Part shown: positions 33,303 through 43,238 of the stretch, piece after piece
How the letters are laid out: each line of letters starts with the position of its first letter
Position numbering within the stretch: position 1 is the stretch's first letter
NCBI RefSeq assembly: GCF_027595165.1
Contig: NZ_CP097291.1
Coordinates: forward strand, 124,001 to 188,000
DNA: 64,000 bases
Reading direction: 5' to 3'
Source of the DNA: Providencia sp. PROV188
Lineage (GTDB): Bacteria > Pseudomonadota > Gammaproteobacteria > Enterobacterales > Enterobacteriaceae
Notes under the pieces: model-generated
Seen by the model: the letters and a program-made list of their open reading frames with translations, nothing else
Database searches by the model: none
Told to the model about the DNA's origin: nothing
Translations under genes and position numbers: made by a program

Positions 33303-34601
33303 TTAGTTTTCGCTATGTGGCTGATAACCGTAACGAATTGTCTCGATATCGTCGAGTTGAATTTGGGTCACGGTTGGCTGCGTAGTGGCAATGACGCGAC
33401 CATCGCGGATGGAATAGCGTACTGGCACTTGGCGGCGTACAGCATCAAAACCGTTTTCAGCAGGCAGGATCAGTAAGCTTGCACGTTTCCCTTCATCAAT
33501 ACCGTAATTTTGCAAATTCAACGTTTTTGCACTGTGCTCAGTGATAAGCTTCAGACCATCATTAATCTGACCATAGCCCATCAATTGGCAAACATGCAGA
33601 CCCATATGCAGCACTTGCAGCATATTTGCGGTACCCAGTGGATACCATGGATCGAACACATCGTCGTGACCGAAGCAGACATTAATATTGGCGGCGAGCA
33701 TTTCCTTCACGCGGGTGATCCCTCGACGCTTTGGATAGGTATCGAAACGACCTTGTAAGTGAATGTTCACTAACGGGTTGGCGACAAAGTTAATCCCTGA
33801 CATTTTCAGCAGACGGAATAAACGTGAAGCATATGCCCCGTTGTAAGAGTGCATCGCCGTTGTATGGCTGGCGGTAACGCGTGCGCCCATATTTTCACGG
33901 TGAGCAAGGGCGGCAACGGTTTCGACAAAACGTGATTGTTCATCATCAATTTCATCACAGTGAACATCGATTAAACGGTCATATTTTTGTGCCAGTGCAA
34001 AGGTTTTATGCAGGGATTCCACACCATATTCACGGGTGAATTCAAAATGCGGGATAGCCCCGACCACATCCGCCCCTAAACGTAGCGCTTCTTCTAATAG
34101 CTCTTCGCCGTTTGGATAGGACATGATCCCCTCTTGTGGGAAAGCAACGATTTGCATATCCACCCAAGGTGCCACTTCTTTTTTCACTTCCAGCATGGCT
34201 TTCAGTGCTGTTAAAGTGGCATCGGAAACGTCAACGTGGGTACGAACATGTTGGATACCGTTAGCAATCTGCCATTTTAGAGTTTGCCAAGCGCGCTGTT
34301 TAACATCGTCATGGGTTAGCATCGCTTTGCGTTCGGCCCAGCGTTCAATCCCTTCAAACAGGGTGCCAGACTGGTTCCAATTTGGCTGCCCAGCGGTTTG
34401 TGTTGTATCCAAATGAATATGTGGCTCAACAAATGGTGGAATGGCTAAGCCGCCTTCACCATCAAGGCTATTAGCGAGTACTTCACCTGCGGGCTGCGGA
34501 ACGATAGCTTTAATTTGTTGATTTTCAATATCGATTCGCCACAGACCTTCACGCTCAGGTAAACGGACATTGTGGATATGTTGAATATGTTGATTAAGCA
34601 C
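33303..34601 (-). CDS. codA: Cytosine deaminase CodA
   Basis: A 432-residue amidohydrolase that converts cytosine to uracil and ammonia. The metal site motifs are present: [36 protein letters not shown] and [11 protein letters not shown]. Long stretches match E. coli CodA. The start codon is GTG at 34601, overlapping the codB stop by 8 bases. Second gene of codBA. Confidence 0.96.
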   Translation of the reverse strand: MLNQHIQHIHNVRLPEREGLWRIDIENQQIKAIVPQPAGEVLANSLDGEGGLAIPPFVEPHIHLDTTQTAGQPNWNQSGTLFEGIERWAERKAMLTHDDVKQRAWQTLKWQIANGIQHVRTHVDVSDATLTALKAMLEVKKEVAPWVDMQIVAFPQEGIMSYPNGEELLEEALRLGADVVGAIPHFEFTREYGVESLHKTFALAQKYDRLIDVHCDEIDDEQSRFVETVAALAHRENMGARVTASHTTAMHSYNGAYASRLFRLLKMSGINFVANPLVNIHLQGRFDTYPKRRGITRVKEMLAANINVCFGHDDVFDPWYPLGTANMLQVLHMGLHVCQLMGYGQINDGLKLITEHSAKTLNLQNYGIDEGKRASLLILPAENGFDAVRRQVPVRYSIRDGRVIATTQPTVTQIQLDDIETIRYGYQPHSEN

Positions 34602-35841
34602 GGGTCATCTCCGAATTAGTGGCGCGTACGCGATTCAATAATGGATTCAGGATGGCGTAGCAGATAGCGCCGCCAAGCACTGCGTTAACAGGGACAATTC
34701 CCGGTAGCCAATGTCCTGCGGCAACACCCGCAGCCACGGCGATTAACGCACTGATATTCACATCGCGCATTTTGCTCATGTCAAAAGTGGCATAGCGATG
34801 ACGATACATTAAGTAATCCGCAATGATAATGCCACCAATCGGCGGAATGGCTGCGGATAAGAAGGTCAGCCAGCTAACAAAGTTGTTGTACAGCCACAGT
34901 GCGCAGAGTGTGCCCACTAAGCCGTTGATAATGGATAACGTCTTGCTGGATAAGCCTGTAATGTTGGCGAACCCTAAGCCGGAAGCGTACAGCGCGTTGT
35001 CGTTGGTTGTCCAAATGTTCAAACCAAGAACGATAATTGCTGGTAAGAGTAATCCTTGCGCGATCATTACGTCGGAGATATCCGCCATACCTAAGGAAGC
35101 TGCGCCCGCCGCACCGAAGATAAACATCAGTGAGTTGCCCAAGAAGAACGCCACAATGGCCACCAGTACCGCGATTTTCGGCTTACGCCCGAAGCGTACG
35201 AAGTCAGCGGTTAAGGTTCCTGCGCTGACAAACGAGCCGACGACCATCGCCAGTGCAAGGTTGAAATCGATTGGTTGTTCCGGTTTTACCATTTGCAGAG
35301 CGCTTAAACCACCGGCATCAGTGACAGCAAGATATACGGAGTAGCTTCCTAAGATAGCAATGGCAGGAACGGCGACAATGGACAGCACGGTTAACGCGGA
35401 GATACCGAAGAACACTGTGACGGTCATCAAAATACCGGAAATACCAATCAGTAAGTTGATATCCCAGCCTGTTGCTTTACCAACGGGAATGGCGAACATG
35501 GCAACGCCGACACCGAACCAGCCGACCTGTGTACCGCCAAGTAAGAAAGAAGGGAGCCAAGAGCCGCGAATACCGAAAGAATAACGTGCAAGAAGGTGGG
35601 TTGTTAAGCCTGTTTTAGAACCGATAAAACCAAGGAAGGCGGTGTAGACACCAAGAATAAGATTACCAATGAGAACTGCGAGGAAGAAATCGTTGAAACT
35701 AAGACCGGTACCGAGAGCGCCTCCGGTCCACATGCTGGCGGAAAAGAACGTTAAACCCAGCATTACAAAGGTTAATGCGAGCCCGCCTTTTCTTGCGGAT
35801 ATGGGTACTGGCTCATGACTATAATTTTTATCACCGGACAC
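34594..35841 (-). CDS. codB: Cytosine permease CodB
   Basis: A 415-residue inner-membrane cytosine transporter (E. coli 419) with about twelve helices. Diagnostic stretches are [60 protein letters not shown] and [20 protein letters not shown]. The start is GTG at 35841, 5 bases after a perfect AGGAGG; a TTG ten codons upstream is open but lacks a ribosome site. A PurR box lies about 66 bases upstream. Confidence 0.95.
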   Translation of the reverse strand: MSGDKNYSHEPVPISARKGGLALTFVMLGLTFFSASMWTGGALGTGLSFNDFFLAVLIGNLILGVYTAFLGFIGSKTGLTTHLLARYSFGIRGSWLPSFLLGGTQVGWFGVGVAMFAIPVGKATGWDINLLIGISGILMTVTVFFGISALTVLSIVAVPAIAILGSYSVYLAVTDAGGLSALQMVKPEQPIDFNLALAMVVGSFVSAGTLTADFVRFGRKPKIAVLVAIVAFFLGNSLMFIFGAAGAASLGMADISDVMIAQGLLLPAIIVLGLNIWTTNDNALYASGLGFANITGLSSKTLSIINGLVGTLCALWLYNNFVSWLTFLSAAIPPIGGIIIADYLMYRHRYATFDMSKMRDVNISALIAVAAGVAAGHWLPGIVPVNAVLGGAICYAILNPLLNRVRATNSEMTRA

Positions 35842-36642
35842 AATTGCCTCCTGTAGCTTTCCTCTGGCCAAAAAAATCTGACGAATTCTATAGCCGTAAA
35901 AATAAAAAGCAAACGGTTTCGCACATGCTTAAAAAGAATTAATGAATTGTGTTTTTGCTCATTTTTTATTCTAGTCTGTAGCGTAACTGGAAAGGGCGTG
36001 AGGCGGTAAACAGCTCGATGGGGTGAGATAAAGTCACGATAAAAACCAGCGGTTAGAATAGCCAATGATACAAACAAAAAACGTAAAATTAAGATAAAAG
36101 ACTTCCGAATGTGTGGGTATCAATGATTCGTTTTTTTTATTTATATTTATTCAATAAAATATAATGTTCAAACAAATTTTAATATTTTATTTATTATTAC
36201 GCATTTAAATTGTTGATTGGAATTTATTACTCCTTTTTTTGAGTAAAATATGATTTTAATCTAAATGAGAATCGATATTTATAAATCTAATTATTTACGT
36301 AATTTAATATTTAATTATTTAATGAGTAAAGAGTAAAAAAAGAGTTTCAATATTACCAAAATGATAACAACGTTAATTTTATCGTCATTTTGACGGAATT
36401 TAATGTTTCTTTCTGGTTGATCATGATTATGTTTTTAAAGGATATTTTTTAATTTTGAATGATTTTTTTATAGTAAACATCGCGCTGATCACAAAATGAG
36501 GGTTAATTTCCAGATAGGGAATTAAAATTGATATCCCTCAATTAAATAAAACAATTAAAGTTCACAATGAATTACCAATTAAAAATTCATTCTTTTCTTT
36601 ATTTGTTCTATCTATTTCTCCAGGGAATAAAAGAGGTCAGTC
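35842..36642. other. Divergent intergenic region between codB and dcuC-like gene
   Basis: About 800 bases without a supported gene. It holds the codB promoter with a PurR box at 35907-35922, and, towards the transporter, an FNR-like sequence TTGAT-CATG-ATTAT at 36417-36430 (eight of ten consensus positions). The transporter-proximal half is very AT-rich. Confidence 0.5.
35907..35922. promoter_or_regulatory. PurR box upstream of codBA
   Basis: AAGCAAACGGTTTCGC fits the PurR consensus ANGCAANCGNTTNCNT at all but the last position. E. coli codBA is PurR-repressed, so conserved purine control is likely. Confidence 0.75.
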
Positions 36643-37917
36643 ATGATAATACAAATTATCGCGGCATTAGTTATCGTTGCTACAATTTATCTTTTAATTA
36701 AAAAATATGAAACTCGGATGGTATTAATTGCTGCTGGGCTAGTACTCTGTATTATTAGCCTCGTGCCAATGGATGCCTTAAATGCATTTAGCGAGCGCAT
36801 GGTTTCGGCTCCGCTGATCCAAGCCATTTGTTCCAGTATGGGTTTTGCCTATGTTATGAAATACACCAAGTGCGATAAACATTTAGTACTGGTGCTATCT
36901 CGTGTTCTGACTCGACTGGGTTTTTTCCTGATCCCCGCAGCAGTCGTACTGACTTTCTTTATTAATATTGCGATCCCTTCTGCGGCTGGATGTGCCGCCG
37001 CGGTTGGTGCGACATTGATTCCGTTACTGATTGCTGCACGTATTCACCCAGCTATTGCTGGTGGTGCTGTGCTGTGCGGTACGATAGGTTCTATGCTAAG
37101 CCCTGGGTTGTCACATAACCCATTTGTGGCGCAGATGTCGAACATGAGTATTGTTGACTTAATTGCTCGCCACGGACCATACAGCTTAGCAGTTGGAGGC
37201 ATCGCTGCCGTTTCCTTAGCTATCGTTGCTTTAGTGAAAAAAGAGTACAACATGAAAGCGGTTGTCGAAGTGAATGGCACAGCGGGCACAGAACAAAATG
37301 CAGCGGCAGAACAGCCAAATTATCTTTACGCGACAGCGCCGTTTATTCCATTAATCCTATTAATTCTGCCATTTATGGATGCGCTGAAAGCGTATCAAAT
37401 TAGTGTGCCAGCAGCGATGGTCATTGGGGCAATTTATGCGTTAGTTATCACGCGTACTAACCCTTCAACCATTACTAAAGAGTTCTTTAAAGGGATGGGG
37501 AATGCCTATGGGGATGTTCTTGGGATCATCATCGCTGCTGCAGTTTTCTCTGCGGGTCTCAAAGCATCTGGCTTAATTGATTCCTTTATTGGTTTTCTGA
37601 TCCACTCTCCTGAATTTGCACGTTGGGGAGGGACATTGGGCCCATTCTTAATGGGAATTATCACGGGTTCAGGTGATGCGGCCGCGTTTGCTTTCAACGA
37701 AACGGTAACACCATTTGCCCAGCAATTTGGTTATGAAATTCCTGATTTGGGGATGGCTTCTGCAATTTCAGGCGCATTGGGTAGAACCATGTCACCGTTA
37801 GCAGGTGCGGCTATCGTCTGTGCAGGTTTAGCCAATGTGAACCCGATGGAAATTGTGAAGCGTACTGCGCCTGGCATGATTGTTGGGGTGATCTTCATTG
37901 CGCTCATCATGCTTTAA
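36643..37917 (+). CDS. DcuC-family anion transporter
   Basis: A 424-residue inner-membrane carrier with about twelve hydrophobic segments. The stretch IPSAAGCAAAVGATLIPLLI, followed by IHPAIAGGAVLCGTIGSMLS, and ITGSGDAAAFAFNETVTPFA are typical of DcuC-type C4-dicarboxylate carriers, though this protein is shorter than E. coli DcuC (461). Fifteen bases before an AbgA-like hydrolase, so it probably imports the substrate or exports the acid product of that enzyme. Substrate unknown. Confidence 0.82.
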   Translation: MIIQIIAALVIVATIYLLIKKYETRMVLIAAGLVLCIISLVPMDALNAFSERMVSAPLIQAICSSMGFAYVMKYTKCDKHLVLVLSRVLTRLGFFLIPAAVVLTFFINIAIPSAAGCAAAVGATLIPLLIAARIHPAIAGGAVLCGTIGSMLSPGLSHNPFVAQMSNMSIVDLIARHGPYSLAVGGIAAVSLAIVALVKKEYNMKAVVEVNGTAGTEQNAAAEQPNYLYATAPFIPLILLILPFMDALKAYQISVPAAMVIGAIYALVITRTNPSTITKEFFKGMGNAYGDVLGIIIAAAVFSAGLKASGLIDSFIGFLIHSPEFARWGGTLGPFLMGIITGSGDAAAFAFNETVTPFAQQFGYEIPDLGMASAISGALGRTMSPLAGAAIVCAGLANVNPMEIVKRTAPGMIVGVIFIALIML

Positions 37918-37932
37918 TTTTAAGGAGATAAC

Positions 37933-39198
37933 ATGTCAAATATTACATTAGAACAACTGACTCAATGGCGTCGTGAATTCCATCAATACCCTGAAATTGG
38001 TTGGTCTGAGTTTTTAACCACAGCAAAAATCGTTGAAGAACTGCGTCGTTTAAACTTGGACGTCAAAGTGGGTCCGCAGGTGATCAATCCTGAATATGCC
38101 TTTGGACGTCAACAGAAAGTGGTTGATAAAGGTTTAGCGGTGGCGAGAAAGCACCAAGTTGATGAAAATCTGCTGGCTGAAATGCAGGAGCTGACAGGGT
38201 GTGTTGCCATTTTCGATAGTGGCAAAGCAGGACCGACAATCGCACTGCGTTTTGACATTGACTGTGTCGGTGTGACAGAAAGTACTGATGAAACCCATCG
38301 CCCAAAAAATGATAATTTTAGCTCTTGTCATCCTGGTGAAATGCATGCATGTGGTCATGATGGGCATATCGCGATTGGTTTAGCGGTCGCGCATTGGCTA
38401 GTAGCAAATAAAGAGAGCTTATCTGGCAAAGTAAAATTGTTATTCCAACCTGCGGAAGAAGGCGTTCGTGGTGCGAGAGCGATGGCTGAAAGTGGCATTG
38501 TGGATGATGTGGATTATTTCTTAGGGGCGCACTTAGGGTTCATTGCCAATAGCGGTGAAATTGTGATTAACCCAACCCATTTCCTCTGCACAACAAAACT
38601 GGATTTTCGCTTCAAAGGTGCACCATCCCACGCAGGAGCAGAGCCTGAATTGGGACGTAATGCGCTAGCCGGCGCTTGTCATGCTACAACGCAAATGTTG
38701 GGAATTTCAAGACACGGTAAAGGAATGTCGCGCATTAACGTTGGGGTACTGAATGCCGGTGAAGGGCGAAACGTGACGCCATCTTATGCTCAAATGCAGA
38801 TAGAAGTCCGCGGCGAAAATGAAGAGATTAACCGCTTTATGAGCGAAAATGCGATTCGCATGGCAGAAGGCTCCGCACACAGCTTCCAGCTAGAAATGGA
38901 AAGTGAAGTGATGGGAGAAGCGGTTGATTTAACCAATGACCAAGAGTTGATTGACACCTTGGCTAGTGTGGTAGGGCAACATGGGGAATTAACTGCAGTA
39001 GCGACTCGACCGTTTGGTGGTAGCGAAGATGCCACTATTTTGGCAAAACGCGTCCAGCGTCACGGGGGTAAATCTCTGTATTTTGTTGTCGGTGCTGACA
39101 GAACCGCAGGGCATCACCAAGCTAATTTTGATTTTGATGAAAAACAGATGTTAACAGCCTATCAGCTGTATACCGGATGTTTGGTGTCATTAATGTAA
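37933..39198 (+). CDS. M20 family amidohydrolase, AbgA-like
   Basis: A 421-residue metal-dependent hydrolase of peptidase family M20. Metal-binding motifs are visible: HACGHDGHIAIGLAVAHWL, PAEEGVRGARAM and GSEDATILAKRVQ, with a closing AGHHQANFDFDE. The TETH/HRPKNDNFSSCHPGEMHACGHD region and overall plan match AbgA of the p-aminobenzoyl-glutamate hydrolase. There is no AbgB or AbgT partner next to it, so the substrate may be a different N-acyl or N-aryl amino acid. Operon with the DcuC-type carrier. Confidence 0.82.
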   Translation: MSNITLEQLTQWRREFHQYPEIGWSEFLTTAKIVEELRRLNLDVKVGPQVINPEYAFGRQQKVVDKGLAVARKHQVDENLLAEMQELTGCVAIFDSGKAGPTIALRFDIDCVGVTESTDETHRPKNDNFSSCHPGEMHACGHDGHIAIGLAVAHWLVANKESLSGKVKLLFQPAEEGVRGARAMAESGIVDDVDYFLGAHLGFIANSGEIVINPTHFLCTTKLDFRFKGAPSHAGAEPELGRNALAGACHATTQMLGISRHGKGMSRINVGVLNAGEGRNVTPSYAQMQIEVRGENEEINRFMSENAIRMAEGSAHSFQLEMESEVMGEAVDLTNDQELIDTLASVVGQHGELTAVATRPFGGSEDATILAKRVQRHGGKSLYFVVGADRTAGHHQANFDFDEKQMLTAYQLYTGCLVSLM

Positions 39199-39213
39199 TT
39201 TTTTGGTGATAGG

Positions 39214-39250
39214 AAAAAGCCGCTGAGAGTAATCTCCCAGCGGCTTTTCT
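39214..39250. terminator. Bidirectional terminator
   Basis: AAAAGCCGCTG at 39215-39225 pairs with CAGCGGCTTTT at 39238-39248. It has A-run and T-run on its two flanks and sits between convergent M20 genes. Confidence 0.9.
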
Positions 39251-39264
39251 ATTTCGCTAAGGCT

Positions 39265-40506
39265 TTATTTTGCTAATGAATACAGGGTATCTTTCAATAG
39301 ATTAGCGGCAATAATGATGTCGTCGAAATCAGTGAATTCATCAGGGTGATGGCTAATTCCATTTTTTGATGGTGTGAAAATCATTGCGGTTGGGAATTTT
39401 TGGGCGAGATTCATAGAATCATGACCCGCACCGCTCAACATGGTCATATAACCGATGTTTTGTTCAAGGCAATGCTGTTCAATACACTGACAAATCTCGT
39501 TATCTAATTTCACTGGTGCTTCTGCTGAAATTTCACGAATTTGAATCGAAACATCGTTGTCTTGTTCAGATTTTCTAATGGAATTTTTCAAGTGAGTGGC
39601 AACGCGGGCAATACTTTCTGGTTCAATGCCGCGAATATCAACCAAGAAGTTCACTTCACCGGGAATAACGTTCATGGAATTTGGATATACATTGAGTTTC
39701 CCAATGGTACCGACGGTTCCCCATACAGATTCACGGCAAGCCGCTCGGTTCACATCGCTGATTATGGCGGCGCTGGCCACTAATGCATCGTGGCGTTGGT
39801 ACATTGGGGTGGCGCCGGAGTGATCTGCATGCCCTGTAACCTGAACTTGGAAGCGGGTTGGAGCGGCAATTCCGTTCACAATTCCCACTGATTTTCCTTC
39901 AAGTTCAAGGCGCCGACCTTGTTCGATATGCATTTCGATAAAAGCTGAATAATGGTTATCAGCCAATTCGCACTGTTCAATTTCGTGGCTTGGATAACCA
40001 AGGCTATCGAGGACATCGAAAAAGCTGCGTCCATCATCATCTCGGTTGAGAGCCCATTTTTCACGATCAACTTTCCCAAGTAACACTTTGCTACCAATAC
40101 AGGAAAAACCAAATCGGCTGGATTCTTCCGCCCTGAAAATGACGAGTTCAAGGGAGCGGGATAATTGCTGTGGCTTAAACTGCATCAGCGCATAAAATCC
40201 TGCCACGACACCAAGTGTACCATCATAAGCACCACCATTAGGAACCGTGTCCAAGTGAGAGCCAGTGCCAACAGCAGGCAAATCGGGATTTTTTCCCGGT
40301 AATCGGCAAAAAATATTCCCTATCGCATCTTGGCGAACAGTAAACCCAGCTTTTTGCATGGTTTCTATCATGTATTGGTGTGCCAATTGGTCTGTGGGTG
40401 TATAAGCCAAACGTGTCACACCTTTATTTTCAGGATAAACAGTAAAGGATGCTAATTTTTCAAATAATAATTTCATTTCATTAGTAGAAAATAATTCCCT
40501 AGTCAT
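39265..40506 (-). CDS. M20 family Zn-dependent hydrolase (carbamoylase/allantoate amidohydrolase type)
   Basis: A 413-residue enzyme of the hydantoinase/carbamoylase group. Typical motifs are AVGTGSHLDTVPNGGAYDG, LGVVAGFYAL, IFRAEESSRFGFSCIGSK, FIEMHIEQGRRLE, ADHSGATPMYQRHDA and MLSGAGHDSMNLAQ. It would remove a carbamoyl or ureido group from an amino acid or related compound. The start at 40506 has AGAGG upstream. It is convergent with the AbgA-like gene and not in its operon. Exact substrate cannot be assigned. Confidence 0.85.
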   Translation of the reverse strand: MTRELFSTNEMKLLFEKLASFTVYPENKGVTRLAYTPTDQLAHQYMIETMQKAGFTVRQDAIGNIFCRLPGKNPDLPAVGTGSHLDTVPNGGAYDGTLGVVAGFYALMQFKPQQLSRSLELVIFRAEESSRFGFSCIGSKVLLGKVDREKWALNRDDDGRSFFDVLDSLGYPSHEIEQCELADNHYSAFIEMHIEQGRRLELEGKSVGIVNGIAAPTRFQVQVTGHADHSGATPMYQRHDALVASAAIISDVNRAACRESVWGTVGTIGKLNVYPNSMNVIPGEVNFLVDIRGIEPESIARVATHLKNSIRKSEQDNDVSIQIREISAEAPVKLDNEICQCIEQHCLEQNIGYMTMLSGAGHDSMNLAQKFPTAMIFTPSKNGISHHPDEFTDFDDIIIAANLLKDTLYSLAK

Positions 40507-40904
40507 GAAAACCTCTTTCATAAATTGTAATCAGATATATTTAAATGTGTTGGAATAAATAGGATTGAAAATAAAAAGCAGAAAAGTATAAAAATTATTA
40601 TGAGTACTACTATGCAAATAGAAATGGAGTAAGTCAAACAGAAGTATGAAAAAAAGAAGGTTGCATGATATTTATCAAATTACTGATATTAAACGAAAAT
40701 ATAACAAATTTTACGTTTGTAACAGATTGAGGTTATTAAGGGTTAATTTAAATATTTTTTAAATTAACCCTCGATTTTTTCATTATTTATTGATGATATT
40801 TTGGGGTTCTATAATTTAAGTAAGAGATTTATTTTTTTTAATCAATTTAGAACGGTAATTTATTTTATTGTTTTCAATCTCTCGCTGATTGTTATTTTTT
40901 ATAT
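40507..40904. other. Intergenic region with terminator of the FUSC gene
   Basis: About 400 bases, AT-rich. Besides the hydrolase promoter region it contains the hairpin annotated at 40739-40771. No other feature seen. Confidence 0.5.
40739..40771 (-). terminator. Terminator after the FUSC gene
   Basis: AGGGTTAATTTAA at 40739-40751 and TTAAATTAACCCT at 40759-40771 form a perfect 13-base stem, 134 bases beyond the FUSC stop. A terminator by position. Confidence 0.6.
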
Positions 40905-42731
40905 TCAATTGTTAGTTTCTAAATAATGCAAGTAGAGATGAACATCATTATACAATTGACGTAATTCAGCACTGTTTTGTTGTCTACGTAATAGTGTTTT
41001 CAACAGGCGGTGAATTTTTTCAACATTAGGCTGTGGGTGCTGCAAACGTAAAACGAGTCCTTTTAGGGCTCGATTGTGTGATTCAGAGGTAGAAAACTGT
41101 TTATAAACTTGCATCAGATTGAGCCAAATAGCGTGGCGAACGGCAAAAAATTGTATTGTTCTATCAAATGGATAATCACTTTTACGCGCCAATATTAACC
41201 CGCTAAATAGGCGATGGCTCATCTGTGATGTTGATGGTTTTTGTCCGGTAATAATCTTATTAAGACCTAATTTAAATTGTTGTTCACTGAGTAAAATAAG
41301 GTTTTGGTAACGTTTCTTCGGATTTGTTGGGTAAATCCAATAAAAAGCCCCCATCGCGACTAACGGTCCACAAATAATGGCGATGGCATTACCGAGGCTT
41401 TCTGGAAAACTTAAGGTAAAAGGGTAGCTTGGTTGCAGTAAGATCAAAGAGACCATGATGTAATCAAAGGCAATTAAAATCAGTTTTTTGTGGGCAAAAA
41501 CCAAAATTCCACTGATGATGACGGGCACAATGAATAAGGTCATTTGCCATGATGATGATGCAAATGGCCATAGACACCAAGTACAAATCAACGCGGCAAG
41601 TGCTCCGAAAGATTGTCCTGTGAAGATGTTTTTCATAAACCTAGCGGGGTAATCGAGGGATGCGAACAGAGCGATCATCACCGATAACCCGAGAGTTAAA
41701 TATGCCAGTGCTTGCCACTGGGTCACTAGCCAGAGTAAGCCTACGGTGGCAATGGCAACGAACGAGCGCGCAAAAGCTTGCCAAGCAGCAATGCGATCAT
41801 GGTGGAGCTTTAGCTTATCTACCCGGTATTTTGCCTTGATAGCTAACCCTTTTGACGCGTAAAACAGTGGGATAAGAAGATTTTTCAATACGCCATTCGG
41901 GCATAGGGATAGGATATGTTTCCATTGTAATTCAGTCGGTTGTGTTGCTGGGAATGGAAATGCAGCTATCCCTTTAAACGTATCAAGTTGTAGCAAAATC
42001 TGGCTTTGCGCGAGTAGTTGTTGGCGGGCTTTTACGACTTGTTTACGGTGATAACGCCATCCAATACGGTTGGCTTCTAACTGCTCATCATAGGCGGCCA
42101 TTTGCTGCCATAAGATGTCAATGTCCTGTTGTTCAATAGACTCTTTTCTATATAAAGAACGGTGCAAAATCTGGTAAAACTGCTGATCAATTTGTTGTTT
42201 GAGCGCGATGATAGAGGCTTGTTCTCGTTTAGGGGTAAATAAAAAGTTAAACAAAACTGCGCATAATACGCCAACTAAAATAGTCCAAAATCGATCCCAT
42301 GCAACGGCAAAAATATTATCGGTGGCATGAACGCTAAGCATGCTCACCATCACCGCTGAGTAACCTGCCAAAAAAGTACCGTAGGCTACAAAGCCTTTTT
42401 GTAGCTGTCCGATACCGCTACATGCACCTAACCACCCCGCTAAACTGATCACAAATAATAATGGGCTGATTAGGTGAATTTGAATGAGAGCAATGCCAGC
42501 AACGACACCAATAACAGTACCTGCAAAACGCCACCAACTTTTTTCTAATAAGTTTTCACGCCAAGGTTGCGCGGAAGCCCATACAGTCATTGCTGCCCAT
42601 TGGGGGTGAGTAAGTCCTGCATATTCAGCAATAAATAGTGCAAGAATGGATGCGCAGGCGGTGATTATTGCAAAGCGTAAACGGTCAGAATCAAATCCGA
42701 ATCGCTGTATTAATGTAGTTGGCTGTGACAT
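40905..42731 (-). CDS. FUSC-family inner-membrane transporter
   Basis: A 608-residue membrane protein of the fusaric-acid-resistance family, similar in plan to AaeB (E. coli 655): a hydrophobic block (AIITACASILALFIAEYAGL, AAMTVWASAQPWREN, GTVIGVVAGIALIQ), a soluble helical region, a second membrane block, and a helical C-terminus. Likely exports aromatic acids or similar compounds. The start at 42731 was chosen over an upstream ATG (42794) because the family begins near here; no strong ribosome site is seen. No aaeA partner is adjacent. Confidence 0.78.
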   Translation of the reverse strand: MSQPTTLIQRFGFDSDRLRFAIITACASILALFIAEYAGLTHPQWAAMTVWASAQPWRENLLEKSWWRFAGTVIGVVAGIALIQIHLISPLLFVISLAGWLGACSGIGQLQKGFVAYGTFLAGYSAVMVSMLSVHATDNIFAVAWDRFWTILVGVLCAVLFNFLFTPKREQASIIALKQQIDQQFYQILHRSLYRKESIEQQDIDILWQQMAAYDEQLEANRIGWRYHRKQVVKARQQLLAQSQILLQLDTFKGIAAFPFPATQPTELQWKHILSLCPNGVLKNLLIPLFYASKGLAIKAKYRVDKLKLHHDRIAAWQAFARSFVAIATVGLLWLVTQWQALAYLTLGLSVMIALFASLDYPARFMKNIFTGQSFGALAALICTWCLWPFASSSWQMTLFIVPVIISGILVFAHKKLILIAFDYIMVSLILLQPSYPFTLSFPESLGNAIAIICGPLVAMGAFYWIYPTNPKKRYQNLILLSEQQFKLGLNKIITGQKPSTSQMSHRLFSGLILARKSDYPFDRTIQFFAVRHAIWLNLMQVYKQFSTSESHNRALKGLVLRLQHPQPNVEKIHRLLKTLLRRQQNSAELRQLYNDVHLYLHYLETNN

Positions 42732-42840
42732 GGTTTTTCGCAGATGGGTGAATAAAACTGCGTATAGGGTAGTGCTTGTGGTGATAAATCGCAAACAGAG
42801 GTGGAAAGCGCCAATATTGGAAAACAGAGCTCGAGGTAAA

Positions 42841-42880
42841 ATAAAAAGTAAAAGCCTTAAAATAGGCTTTTACTTTTTAT
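42841..42880 (-). terminator. Terminator after the XRE gene
   Basis: A perfect 17-base stem: ATAAAAAGTAAAAGCCT at 42841-42857 pairs with AGGCTTTTACTTTTTAT at 42864-42880 around TAAAAT. It is 74 bases past the end of the XRE gene on the minus strand. Confidence 0.85.
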
Positions 42881-42953
42881 GCAAGAGCATCATATATGGA
42901 CTTTTTTAAATCAAAAAATAGTTGAAGTTAATACGGAATACCGATTACGCATA

Positions 42954-43238
42954 TTATGCGTAAGATTCAACTGATTCTTGGATTTTATTTTCGTATTTAG
43001 TATCTTGATTGTCTTGAAATACATCACAAAATATATCACTGATATTAACATCTAATATTTTTGTTACTCTAGCTAAGCAATCAATATCAATACGATTAAC
43101 ACCTCGTTCATAACGGAATAGTTGTTGTTCACTGATATTGCATTCTCGTGCTAATTGAAACACAGTATAACCTTGAGACTTTCTTAATGACTTGATTTTT
43201 TGTCCGACAGCATAAGCGACAGGAAATTTTCTATTCAT
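42954..43238 (-). CDS. XRE-family regulator, divergent MrpJ-like
   Basis: A 94-residue HTH_3 protein: VGQKIKSLRKSQGYTVFQLA, then RECNISEQQLFRYERGVNRI and DIDCLARVTKILDVNISDIF. The recognition helix SEQQLFRYE is a variant of the SQQQISRYE seen in the other three. It lies downstream of the giant invasin gene on the same strand, across a 912-base gap. Regulation of the invasin is inference only. Confidence 0.82.
   Translation of the reverse strand: MNRKFPVAYAVGQKIKSLRKSQGYTVFQLARECNISEQQLFRYERGVNRIDIDCLARVTKILDVNISDIFCDVFQDNQDTKYENKIQESVESYA

Noticed and set aside
34823..35344. 173-codon plus-strand frame inside codB
   Set aside because: It is antisense to a well-matched permease gene and has no recognisable protein features.
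36417..36430. FNR-like site before the DcuC-type gene
   Set aside because: Only eight of ten positions match and it lies over 200 bases from the start, so it is mentioned in the gap note but not called as a feature.
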